Shown: one piece after another, positions 7,896 through 18,000 of the stretch
How positions within the stretch are numbered: position 1 is the first letter of the stretch
Layout of the letters: each line of letters begins with the position of its first letter
Assembly: GCA_016188575.1 (NCBI GenBank)
Contig: JACPHN010000266.1
Location: 1 to 51,587 of the forward strand
DNA from: Candidatus Schekmanbacteria bacterium
GTDB lineage: Bacteria; CSSED10-310; JACPHN01
Length of the DNA stretch: 51,587 nt
Direction of reading: 5' to 3'
Made by a program: the position numbers and the translations under genes
Notes under the pieces: model-generated
What the model was told of the DNA's origin: nothing
The model's database searches: none
Seen by the model: only the letters and a program-made list of their open reading frames with translations

Positions 7896-10800
7896 CCTCG
7901 GCGAGCTCTCCGCACGTCAGGGGACGTCCCCTGCCGAACGCGTCGACAGCGCGGCGAAGGCGGCTGACGGCGGTCGCAAGAGTGCCATGTAATGGCGCTC
8001 CGGCAGAGCGTGCGAGGCCATCCGCCGCGGCGAGCTGCTCGCCCGCGGGTTCCCCACAAGCAAGGCGGAGATGACCCTGCTCGCAAAGACATTGCCCAAG
8101 CCGCGCCAGATCACCGACGCGGCGGAGCCGGGGCGCGGCGCCCGCGAGCAGTTGCGCGGCGACTTCCGGGTTGCCGCTGCGTCGCTCGAGCCGCGCCAGC
8201 TTGATCGCGGTGTCGAGCTCGTAGCGGTCGTCGCCGATCCGGCGGCTCAGCGCCATGGCTTCCTGAAATCGCAGCCTCGCCGCAGCCGCCTCACCCGAGT
8301 CGGCGTCCATCGCCGCCAGGTTTGCCAGGCAAACTGCCTCTGATGCGCGATTGCCGACCTCTCTGTGGACCGCAAGCGCGGCCTCCGTCAGCCGGCGCGC
8401 CTGTGCCTGCTGATGACCCGCGGCAGCCACCAAGGCCAGATTGCCGAGCGCCAACCCCTCCGATCGGCGATCCGCCACCTCGCGGCAGATCGCGAGCGCC
8501 TCTTCAAGAGTCTCCTGGGCGGTTTCCAGATCTCCTGACCGCCACGCGTGAACCCCATAGTTGCCCAGAATCAGGCCGACGAGGCGCCGGTCACCCGCCG
8601 CGCGCGCCAGTCGCAAGGCCGTTTCGAGCACGTGCAGGGCTGCGGAGATCGTGCCCGTGACCGCGACCGTGGCCCCCAGCCGGTTCAAGGTCAGCGCTTC
8701 GCCGCGGCGGTCTGCGGCGCTGCGGTGATACGCCAACGCCTTGACGAACAAGGCGCGCGCCGCGTGCAGGCGCCCTCGCGCCCACACCTGGGTGCCAAAG
8801 TCGCTGAGATCGTCCGCGAAGGCGCCATCTTCGCCCAGCCGCCGATGCAGGGTCATCGCCTCGCGCAGCATCTGTCGCGCGCCGGCAAAGTCCCCTGCGA
8901 GCCAGCGAACCTCGCCCAGCAAGCGCAGGGACGCCGCTTTGGAGCTATCGTCACCAAGCGCTCCAGCGGCGGACACGGCCTTTTCCAGCTCGTTGCCGGC
9001 ATCAGGCAACCGCCCGCAGGCTCGCAACACCTTGTCTCCGAGATCGATCCTCGCCCTCAGACTCTCGGGAGACACCGCGTTGTCGAGGTCGAAATAACGG
9101 CGAAAGCAGCGCTCGGCTTCTCCCAGACCATGCCGCTCGAGGGCGGCGTAGGCGGCCGCGAGGTAGTATGGGCGCGCGCGCTCCGGTACACCGCCGCGAT
9201 CCCAGTGCGACGCGACGACCGCCGCATTCGCTTCCGCTCCTGGACGGGCGGCAGCTATGAAGAATTCGGCGGCATCGCGATGGAGCGCGGCACGTAGGGA
9301 GACCTCGGTTTGCTGGTACACTGCCTCGAAGATGCGGTGATGATAGAAGCGAAGCGAACCGGGGTTTTCTTCTCCCGCCACATTTCGCCGGGAGAGCTCC
9401 GCCGCGGCCGCCTCGAAGGACTCGTGTCGAGGCCACCTCGGGGTCTGCTCCGCGAAGCGCGCGACGAGCTCGCGAGGAGACTCCAGGCCCAAAACGGAGA
9501 GTGCCTCCGCGAGTCGGCGCGAGGCGGGGGAGAGCAGGCGGATGCGCCGCTCGAGAAGCTCGGCCAGGGTGTCCGGAAAGCTATCGTCCGGGGCATCGGT
9601 AGGGCTACCCGGGTCGCCACAGTCGTGATGGCCCTGCCGAGGCATCGCCACCCATTGCCCCGCGATGGCGTCCCAGAGTAGCGAACCTTCGTGCAGCGCC
9701 GATCGCAGGTATTCAGCCGCGATCAGCGGACTCCCGCACGCCTGGCGGATCGCCGCGGCGGTCAGCGCGGGCGGCTTCGGCGCTCCGGCGAGCATTGCGG
9801 TGACGATGTCGGCAATCGCGTCCGATTCTAGCGGTCCCAGCGCCACCTCGGTAACGCCGGCACGTGCTCGGGTCGCGCGCAGGCTCGGGTGCAGCTCGTC
9901 GGGACTATCCGCTCGGAACGCCGCGACGACAAGCAGCGGTGTCCGCGGGAGCCAGTCCGCGGCCGAGAGGTAATCCAACACCCCCGCGGTGACCTCGTCC
10001 GCCCCGTGCGCGTCGTCCAACAGCAGCGCCAGGGGACTCTGCCTTGCAAGCTCCGCGATGATCATCCCCACGGCTCGCAGGAGTCGGAAACGAGCGGCTT
10101 CCACCGGCAGCTCCCGGGGCTCCGCCGCCGGCGCGAGCGTCCCCAGGAGCCTGCCAAGGGCCGGCTCGAAGCTGGCCAAAGTCTCAATGCTGCGCAATAG
10201 TGACGGATCCGTGTGCGCGGCCATGCCGCAAGCGTGGCGCTCGGCGAAACGTGACAACACGCCGCGCAGCGGCGCCAGGGAGGGAGCCGCAGTCTCGCGA
10301 CAACTTCCGGCCGCGACCGTCAGCCGTCTTGCCGCGGCGAGGTGCGCGATCTCGAGCAGAAGCCGCGTCTTTCCGGCGCCGCTGTCGCCGCTGACAACCA
10401 CCACCCCACCATGTCCGGCGGCGGCAGCCTCCAGGTGCGTGACCAGAGTCGCCAGCGCCGACCCGCGTCCAGTCAGCGGCGGGCGGTACAGATAAGCTTT
10501 GGGGCTGGGCCAATCCTGAACGCGAGACACCCTGCCGCCGGTCGACCCGGCCAGGCGCGCGAGGGCGACGGCGACGGCGCTGGCATAGCCGGGCCGGGAG
10601 CGCGCGTCCTTCTCCAACAACCCCGAGATGATCGCCTCCAGCTCGGTGCTCACCGCCGGCATCCGCTCCCGCAAGGGCCGGGGGCGTTCCTTGAGGTGCC
10701 CGTTCATTACTTCCCACCGCGTCTGAGCCATGAACGGCGGTGCTCCGGCGACAGCCTCGTACAGCATGCACCCGAACGCGTACAGATCTGACCGCGCGTC

Positions 10801-11614
10801 GACCCATCCCCCGCGGATCTGTTCAGGTGCCATGTAGCGCAAGCTGCCGGGCTGGCTGAATGAGCTGTGGAGCCGCTCGCGGCCGTCCCTCCGCCCATGT
10901 TCCAGCGAAAAACCGAAATCGAGGAGCACCGGGTGCTGGCCGGCAATGACGCGGACGTTTTCCGGCTTGAGGTCACCGTGGATGATCCCTTCGCCGTGAA
11001 CATAGGCCAGTGTTTCGGCCAATCTGCTGAACACCGCGAGAAGATCGGCGGGCACGATGCCCGTGGCCTGCGGGCGAGGGCGGATGAGCCCGCAGGCGCT
11101 GATGAGATCGGTTCCGTCCAGCCGGCGCATGGCGAACCACCGCTCGCCATCCTGGTCTCCATGCCCCAGGACCTGAGGTACGCCTGGGTGGTGAAGCCGC
11201 TGCAGCGCTTGTAGCTCCCTCGAAAAGCGCTCTCTTGCTGCTCCCGAGGCTTGTCGGAGCAGTTTCTTGATGACCACGGCGGTGCCGGACTGGGATGGCG
11301 AAGGGGCTGCGCCGGTGCGGGCGACATAGACTCCAACGCCGTTACGCTCCGCTATCGGCTCGGCAATGCGATACGGTCCGATCCAGCCATCTTCACCCAC
11401 GGCGCCGGGACCCCTTTCCACTGGGAACTGTATGCCACCAGCGACTCGCAGTCAAGAAGATCACCAAACCAGAGCTCGTTCCGGCTCCAGTCTCCAGCCG
11501 GCCTCGATACCAGGTTTCGGCCCCTGCAGACACGCCGGTTTAGGGAATCCCTGAGCACCTCGGCAGGCTTGTCCGCCCGGTGCCGAGCGGATAGTATTTT
11601 CGGATCGGACTACC

Positions 11615-11630
11615 TGGCATGCAGCGTGCA
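11615..11630 (+). promoter_or_regulatory. Sigma-54 (-24/-12) promoter candidate
   Basis: TGGCATGCAGCGTGCA has GG and GC at the required spacing and 14 matches to TGGCAC-N5-TTGCA counting the free positions. It ends 42 bases before the ATG at 11673. A perfect 11-bp palindrome AGGGAATCCCT (11542-11552) lies about 70 bases farther upstream and could be an activator site. Confidence 0.5.
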
Positions 11631-11672
11631 AGCAGTGGTCGCCAGAGGCAGCCGCCCTGTGGAGCTTTCTTG

Positions 11673-13139
11673 ATGAAGATCCAGCCGCCGAATCAATCCC
11701 CACCCACTGCGGGCTCCGGCATCGCGCTTCCCGGCGATTCCCGACCGGAGGGCGGTGTCGAGTCGTCCGGTGCGTCGAGTGCGGTTGCGCCGAGGGATGC
11801 GTTCGAGCCCGGCGAGGCGGCGGCCGGCGTCCCCTCCATGGGTCCAGGAAGCGCAGCGACTCCGGAGCCGCTGACGCCGCTACAGCGCCAGATTGCACAG
11901 CGACGGCTGGCGCGACAGCGGGCCAAGGAGGAGCGGCGCGAGGCGAGCAGGCCGGGTAGCGAGGCGCTCGGCAGCTTCATGCCTCAACTCCAGGCCGGGT
12001 CGGCGCTGGTGTGGCTCGCCGCAGGGCGAATTCTCAGGGAATCTCCCGCCGCCAACCGCGTCGAGCTGGCCAATCGGTTGGAGCCGCTCCTCTTACAACG
12101 GCTCGACGCCGCGGCGGCCGATCTCGCGAGGATCGAGACCAAGATTGCCCTGAACGCGCGCCTCCCGGTCGCCGACAGCGACCTGGGAGAAATCCTCGTA
12201 ACTCGGGAGCTCGACGGCCAGGTGCGCGACGCCCGTGCAGTCCTTGACGACGTCGAAATACTCCTGTCGGCGGCGAAAGAGCTGACGTCGTCTCGAGCTG
12301 GTAACCCGGGAGATCTGACCGCCAGGGTCGAGCTCGTGCGGGACCGTGCAGATCGCGCGCTGGCTGACGCAGTCGCGTCGTTTCAAGGCGTACGACAGCA
12401 TGAGCCTACCAGTCCGCCGACCGCCTCCGACCGTACCGACCAGGACGCGGATGGAGCAGCCGTGGCGTGGGCCACGTACCTCCACGGCAGAGGTGACTGC
12501 CCGGCGAGGCGAAGCGGTTGGTCAGCACCGGTGCAGCCTTCGCGGCTGTTCGCCGACTTTTTTCAGCTCGGCGGCGATGAGCTCGCTGCGCTCCGAGATG
12601 CGGCGCGGGGAGCGGCCATGGGGCGACTGGCGGCGCGGACGGCCGATCGCGATGTCTCGGCAAGTGAGCTCCTCGACGCCATCGCGCGAACGAGCGCGGA
12701 GTTCGCGGGTGATGTGCTGACCGGGGCGTGGAAGGCGGTCAGGAGGAAAACGGCTACGCGCCCCGGCGATCTGTTTACTGTCGACAACCTCCCCTGGCTC
12801 GCAGTCGCCGCTGCCGCGGTCGGGGCAGGTTACCTGGTTGCGGACCGGCAGGACAGGCAGGACCAGACGATGCGGGGCGCGATCGAGGATGCAGGGCAAG
12901 CTGGGCTCGAGCTGCGTTTCGATCTCGGTTCTCTTGGCTTCCTCGTGCCCGGCAACAGCCGCAGCATCGAGCGCACATTGTCAAGCGCGCGCGGTGCGAT
13001 CAGGCTGGACGCGGTGGCGGGGAAATCGCCAGGCGAGCGAGGGGGGGAGGCGCAGTCACCCGGCACGATTCGTCTGCGGCTGGAACGGAGCGGAGAACGG
13101 GATGGCTATGGGCGAGTGACGGCCGAGCTGGCTCTGTAG
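11673..13139 (+). CDS. Hypothetical protein with effector-like disordered N-terminus and one hydrophobic segment
   Basis: 488 aa from the ATG at 11673, chosen because GGAG precedes it by nine bases. Residues 1-75 are rich in Pro, Gly, Ser and Ala with no Sec signal (MKIQPPNQSPPTAGSG). A basic helix with LARQRAKEERREASR follows, then an alpha-helical middle, a single hydrophobic segment near 370-387 (LPWLAVAAAAVGAGYLV) and a beta-rich C-terminus. No family is recognised. The N-terminal style and the sigma-54-like promoter resemble the other putative secreted proteins of the window (13305, 24722, 27542, 35384, 44288). Convergent with the EF-hand gene, separated by a GC-rich palindrome. Confidence 0.72.
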   Translation: MKIQPPNQSPPTAGSGIALPGDSRPEGGVESSGASSAVAPRDAFEPGEAAAGVPSMGPGSAATPEPLTPLQRQIAQRRLARQRAKEERREASRPGSEALGSFMPQLQAGSALVWLAAGRILRESPAANRVELANRLEPLLLQRLDAAAADLARIETKIALNARLPVADSDLGEILVTRELDGQVRDARAVLDDVEILLSAAKELTSSRAGNPGDLTARVELVRDRADRALADAVASFQGVRQHEPTSPPTASDRTDQDADGAAVAWATYLHGRGDCPARRSGWSAPVQPSRLFADFFQLGGDELAALRDAARGAAMGRLAARTADRDVSASELLDAIARTSAEFAGDVLTGAWKAVRRKTATRPGDLFTVDNLPWLAVAAAAVGAGYLVADRQDRQDQTMRGAIEDAGQAGLELRFDLGSLGFLVPGNSRSIERTLSSARGAIRLDAVAGKSPGERGGEAQSPGTIRLRLERSGERDGYGRVTAELAL

Positions 13140-13189
13140 CTCTCGGCCCTCAGAGAACGGGCGCGAGCGCGTTGGTGCGCCATTCCTGT

Positions 13190-13233
13190 TCTCCCCCCCG
13201 CTGTCCGCCCCCGCAAGCGGGGGGGAGGTGAAC
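13190..13233. repeat. GC-rich dispersed palindrome, copy 1 (possible terminator)
   Basis: The core CCCCCGCAAGCGGGGG (13208-13223) is flanked by CTCCCCCCC before and GGAGGTGAAC after. Very similar sequence recurs at 23838-23880 and 24675-24717. It sits between two convergent genes, where it can serve both as terminator. Confidence 0.5.
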
Positions 13234-13304
13234 CGTTGACTGTGGCGCGGTGAGCGGGGCGCCGGACCGGCTCGCGGAGGCAGCGCCCGCCGCTTTAGCC
13301 GAGC

Positions 13305-14687
13305 CTAGCCGGCGTATGTCGGCAGGTTGGGCTGCACGAACCGATCGTAGACCGTCCCGGCAACTGTCTGGAGGGCCGCGGTTGCCTTCGGCCCCAAGAA
13401 TTTTTCGACGTCCTGCATGACCTCCTTGGCCATGTCGGCGAAGCCGCTTGCCGACATGTTGCCACCGGCCGCCTTGCTGAGTTTTTCCGTAAGTTTCCCA
13501 CCCATCTTCTGCCCGAGCATCTGGGCCAGCTCCTTGCCGAAGTGCGCCACGAACGCGTTGAGCATCGCCTCGGCGGCCTTCTCCTTGGGCAGGCTTCCCG
13601 ATTGGACGCTTGCCGCAACATCCGCCGCGGCCCGCGTGGTTGCCTGACCAACCGCCTTGAGCAGATCGCCTCCTTTCATCTTCCCGGCAGGGATGAGAGT
13701 CTGAAGCCCGTAGAGAGCCGCTCTCAAGCCGGCCGCCTCGAGCGACTCGCCTTTTGCCAGGCTGTCGATCCCGGCGAGGACTCCGTTCATGCCAGCCGCG
13801 ATTCCCTTGAGCGCGCCTTGCTGCGGCCCGGGCAAATCCGCCGCAGCGTTGACCGCGTTGGCTGCGGTGTCCCGCACGAATTCGGCTCCGGTTTGCAGGG
13901 TCCCATAGAACTTCGCCTTCCTCTCGTATTCATCCGCCTCCTGTGTATTGATGCGCCCCAGACTCTTCAGGCCCTCCTGGAGGAGCTCGCTCATCTCGAG
14001 ATCCGCTCCGGCCGACAACCCGTAAACCTTGCCGCCGCCATGTTCCTTCCCCAGGCGCTCGGCTTCTTTGTCCCTCAGCGCGAACACGCGGCTGATAATC
14101 TCCTTGATCCGCCCCTCCTCCGGTTTTCCGGAGGCGTCGGTGCTGCGAGTGATGAGCGTTCGCAGCGCCGTTTCATTCGCCTGAAGCCGCGCGGACGACT
14201 TGGCGAGCGCTCGGGCCGCCGTCTTGTCACCACTCAGCCACGCCGTCACCAGGGCCTTGGCCGTGCGGTCATCCACCTCGGGTGACCGGTTTTCCGCATT
14301 CCACTTGAGATCCTGGACCGCAGCATCGTTCGGGAAAAGCGCTCTGAGCTCCGGATCGCTTTTGGCCAGACGCTCGAGCGCCTTGCCGACATCGCCCTTA
14401 TCCAGCAGTTTCTGCACCGCATGGTGGGAGGTCTTGACCTTCACCATGTCCTCCTGGCCCTCGCGGATCTCGCGGATCAGGCCGTAGCTCTGCAGCACGG
14501 CATCCGCCCCCACCGCGGAGCTGGTCAGGCCGGCGGTTGCCTCATCCAGAGCCGGCTTGATCTCCTCGAGGCTGACTTCTCCGTCCTTGTTGACGTCGAG
14601 CTTCTGAAGGGCCTCCTGGGTGAATTCCTCGTAATCGAAACCGAGCTGCTGGACATACTTCGAGGCGTCTTCACCGATTCTTGTCAT
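13305..14687 (-). CDS. EF-hand-containing hypothetical protein, putative secreted effector
   Basis: 460 aa from the ATG at 14687 (GGGAG eight bases upstream; earlier in-frame starts give an unnatural Arg-rich leader). A canonical EF-hand loop lies at residues 31-42 (DVNKDGEVSLEE, ligands D31, N33, D35, E37, E42), so calcium binding is likely. The rest is mostly helical, with amphipathic Ala/Gly-rich stretches around 260-330 and a MGGKLTEKLSKAAGG region near 400. There is no Sec signal. Calcium-triggered folding outside the cell would fit a translocated protein, but that is inference. The promoter at 14746-14761 is the best sigma-54 site in the window. Divergent from the CSLREA surface protein. 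Confidence 0.78.
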   Translation of the reverse strand: MTRIGEDASKYVQQLGFDYEEFTQEALQKLDVNKDGEVSLEEIKPALDEATAGLTSSAVGADAVLQSYGLIREIREGQEDMVKVKTSHHAVQKLLDKGDVGKALERLAKSDPELRALFPNDAAVQDLKWNAENRSPEVDDRTAKALVTAWLSGDKTAARALAKSSARLQANETALRTLITRSTDASGKPEEGRIKEIISRVFALRDKEAERLGKEHGGGKVYGLSAGADLEMSELLQEGLKSLGRINTQEADEYERKAKFYGTLQTGAEFVRDTAANAVNAAADLPGPQQGALKGIAAGMNGVLAGIDSLAKGESLEAAGLRAALYGLQTLIPAGKMKGGDLLKAVGQATTRAAADVAASVQSGSLPKEKAAEAMLNAFVAHFGKELAQMLGQKMGGKLTEKLSKAAGGNMSASGFADMAKEVMQDVEKFLGPKATAALQTVAGTVYDRFVQPNLPTYAG

Positions 14688-14745
14688 GAGCTTCACTCCC
14701 CGTTCGTTCAACGTCCGTGGTCGATCATTGACTCGCGATGGGGCT

Positions 14746-14761
14746 TGCAATGATAGTGCCA
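14746..14761 (-). promoter_or_regulatory. Sigma-54 (-24/-12) promoter, perfect consensus
   Basis: On the minus strand it reads TGGCACTATCATTGCA, an exact match to TGGCAC-N5-TTGCA. Its TGCA end is 58 bases from the ATG at 14687, a normal leader distance. Confidence 0.78.
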
Positions 14762-14862
14762 TTCATGAGGCGTGCCCGGAGGCTTCGGACCGCGTGGTGA
14801 ACCCCGTGCCGCGGATCTTGCCGGCGGGGCTCGCAGCGAGCCGAACTACTGAAATAGACTCT

Positions 14863-14896
14863 TAGGGCTTTCTTCAATGGCTTTCGTGTTTCCCTG
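14863..14896. promoter_or_regulatory. Weak candidate activator site pair between divergent sigma-54 promoters
   Basis: TAGGGCTTTCTTCA (14863-14876) matches AAGGGTTTCCTTCA, the reverse of the enhancer unit at 27441 and 37564, at 11 of 14 positions. A poorer copy ending in CCCTG begins 21 bases later. It lies about 105 bases from one promoter and 45-75 from the other, so it could serve both. Tentative. Confidence 0.2.
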
Positions 14897-14940
14897 ACGA
14901 TAGTGAGGGCCGGCCCGATGGTGATGAGCGCTGTGGCAGG

Positions 14941-14956
14941 TGGCCCGGATCGTGCA
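14941..14956 (+). promoter_or_regulatory. Sigma-54 (-24/-12) promoter candidate of the beta-helix surface protein
   Basis: TGGCCCGGATCGTGCA keeps GG and GC at correct spacing with two departures from the consensus. It ends 53 bases before the ATG at 15010. The rest of the 322-base divergent gap (14688-15009) holds this site, the opposing promoter at 14746-14761 and the weak activator sites, and no gene. Confidence 0.45.
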
Positions 14957-15009
14957 AGAACGTCAACGGTGCCACCACCGAGGGAGTCTCACAGGAGAAC
15001 GCACAAGCA

Positions 15010-18000
15010 ATGCCGCAGCCATCACTGTTCGCCATTCGCCGGTTTCATTCGACTCGCCTGTTCCTCGTGCTTTCGCTGTTTCTGCTGCCTCCGACAGCGG
15101 CCCTCGGCGCCACGTTTACGGTGACGAGCGCCGATGACGCTGACGATGGGGTGTGCAGCGTTCTTCACTGCAGCCTACGCGAAGCGCTGAACGCCGCGAA
15201 CGCGAGCGCCGCCGCGCATACGATCACCTTCGCCATCACCGGAGGAACGGCGCCCTACGTCATCCAGCCGGCCACGTCACTTCCTGTAGTGGCCGGGACC
15301 GTGACCATCGACGGCACCACCCAGCCCGAATACGCGGGCGCCGGACTCGTCATCCAGCTTGACGGTGCGCTGACAAGCGGCTCCGATGGCTTGACCCTCG
15401 CGGGATCGGGAAGCACCATCCGCGGCCTGGCGATCGGCGGTTTCTACAACGCCGCCCCCGGAATTCGCCTGTTGGGGGGCGGCTATCACGCTATCGAGCG
15501 GTGTTTTATAGGCGTGGACGCGGCCGGCACGATACCGAATGGAAACGCCTATGGCATCATGGTGCAGAGCCCCAACAATCGCATTGGCGGCACGACCCCG
15601 GAGCAACGCAACGTGATCTCGTCGAACACGAGCTATGGCATCTGGATCTACGGCGACGTCGCCAGAGATAACATGGTGGCTGGAAACTACATCGGTACCG
15701 ATCCCACCGGCACCTACGATCGCGGCAACGGCGGAATCGGGATCGTCATTCAAGAGGGCGACGACAACGTCGTCGGCGGCTCGACGGGGACGACGCCGGG
15801 AAGTGCCTGCAACGGGGCGTGCAACGTCATCAGCGGCAACGAATCGTACGGCGTGCACATCTCCGGCAGCTCGTTGCAGACCGCCATCGAGGGCAACTTT
15901 ATCGGGGTCACGGCAGGGGGTAACGCAACGCTCGGCAATGGGACCGGAATCGTGCTGCAGACGTCAGCGGGTGGCGGACAAACCACCATAGGCGGCACGG
16001 CCGCCGCTTCCCGCAACGTCATCTCCGGTAACGGCGGCAACGGGATCGGGCTCGAGCCCGGGGACAGCGGGACCAATACCATTCAGGGGAACTTCATCGG
16101 GACCGACACGACGGGGGAGCTCGGCATCGGCAATGGCGGCGCCGGGATCTCGGCCGCCTACCCGGCTGCCGCCAGCGGAAACCTGATCGGGGGCGCGGCG
16201 CCGGGCGCGAGCAACGTCATCTCGAGCAACACCGGCCCCGGTATTTTTTTCGCCTCGGTCCAACCGAGTGCGAGCACCGTCCAAATTCTCGGCAATCGCA
16301 TCGGGACGACGGCCGATGGTCTTGTGACTCTCGGCAATGCCGGCAACGGCATATCCCTGTTCGGTGACGTCCGCGCTACGATCGGCGGATCAAGCAGCGG
16401 GGAAAGCAACCTCATCTCCGGAAACAATGGACACGGCATCGCGATTCTCGACGAGTTCTCGGGTTCCTGGGAGGTCATCGAAGGCAACCTGATCGGGACG
16501 GATATCGCCGGCAGCAACCCCCTTCCGAACGGCGGAGCCGGGATCAGCGTTGCCTACGCCACGACTCCCATCACGCTCGGTGGCACCGCCGCCGGCGAGG
16601 GAAATACCATCGCCTTCAATCAGGGCGCCGGGGTTCAGGTCTCCTCCGCCAGCACGCGGGCCGTGACGACCGCGGGCAACGCCATTTTCTCCAATGGGGG
16701 GCTGGCCATCGACCTCCTTCCCACCGGAGTCAACGCCAATGACGAGGGTGATGCCGACACCGGCGCCAACGACGGACAGAACTTCCCCGAGCTGACGCTC
16801 TCCAGCACCACGCGAGGCACCTATGTCGAGGGCACGTTGAGCAGCGAGACTGGTGAGTCGTATACGATACACTTCTACTCGACGCCGTCGTGCGACGCGT
16901 CCGGTTACGGCGAGGCAGACGCGTATCTCGGCACGGCGCAAGTGACCACGGACGGCACAGGAGTCGGCACGTTCGGGGTAGACGTAGCCCCGACCGTCAC
17001 CGCTGGTGAGCTCACCGCCACCGCGACGGATGCGGAGGGCAACACGTCCGAGATGTCGGCGTGCCTGCAGGTGGGTGAGGCCGACCTGGGAGTGACCATG
17101 GACGCCAGTCCGAACCCGGCGGAGGTCGGTGAGACGATCACGCACACCATCGGAGTGACCAATAACGGACCAACGGCATCATCCGGGATCACGCTGACCC
17201 AGCAGCTCGATGCCGCCATGCTGTTCGCCTCGGCCGTTCCCAGCCAGGGAAGTTGCCTGGAGACCTTCGGGACCGTCACCTGCGACCTCGGCACCCTCGC
17301 CGCCAGCGCCTCGGCGCTGGTTACCGTCCGGGCGACGCCTGCGGTCGTGATGGCGACCAGCAGCCCCGCCACGGTCAGCGCCGACACCGCCGATGGCAAC
17401 AGCAACAACGACACGGCCACCGCGGCGATCACAGTGGAGCCGAGCACGGGAGACGTGCAGCGCGCTCCGGAGATCGACCAGCTCCTCGCCCAGCTCCTCC
17501 CCATGGGAGCACAGCTCACCTGGCTGGTGCCCGATCCGGCCGCACTGCCCGCAGGGGCGACCGGCCGCGTGATGATTCGCAGCGCGGCAGATCACTACCC
17601 GCAGGATATCGTGGACGGCGTCTTGGTCTCCGACGACGCCACGCCGCCAATCGTCGACGCTGCCGGTACCACAAGCTCGCTCTATACGGCGTTCTGGGTG
17701 CCGATCGGCGCAGCAGGCGTGCTGCCTTCGCGCGGGCGGTACGCGGCGGTGATTCAGGGGCAGCTTCCGGACACGACGCCGGCGTTTTTCGCCGACGGAC
17801 CCTACGTCAGCGCCCATGGCAGCGCCGACGCGGCAGTGCTGTGGTGGCGCGCCAGCGAGCCGGTGACCGCGGAGGTTCGTTACGGAAATTCATCCGGCAC
17901 GTATGACCAGTCGATGGTCGCCGCCGGTGTCGCGCCTGTCGGGAGCGCCAAGCTCACGGGACTGACGGCCGGGGCAGCCTACTACGGGCAGGTATGCGTC

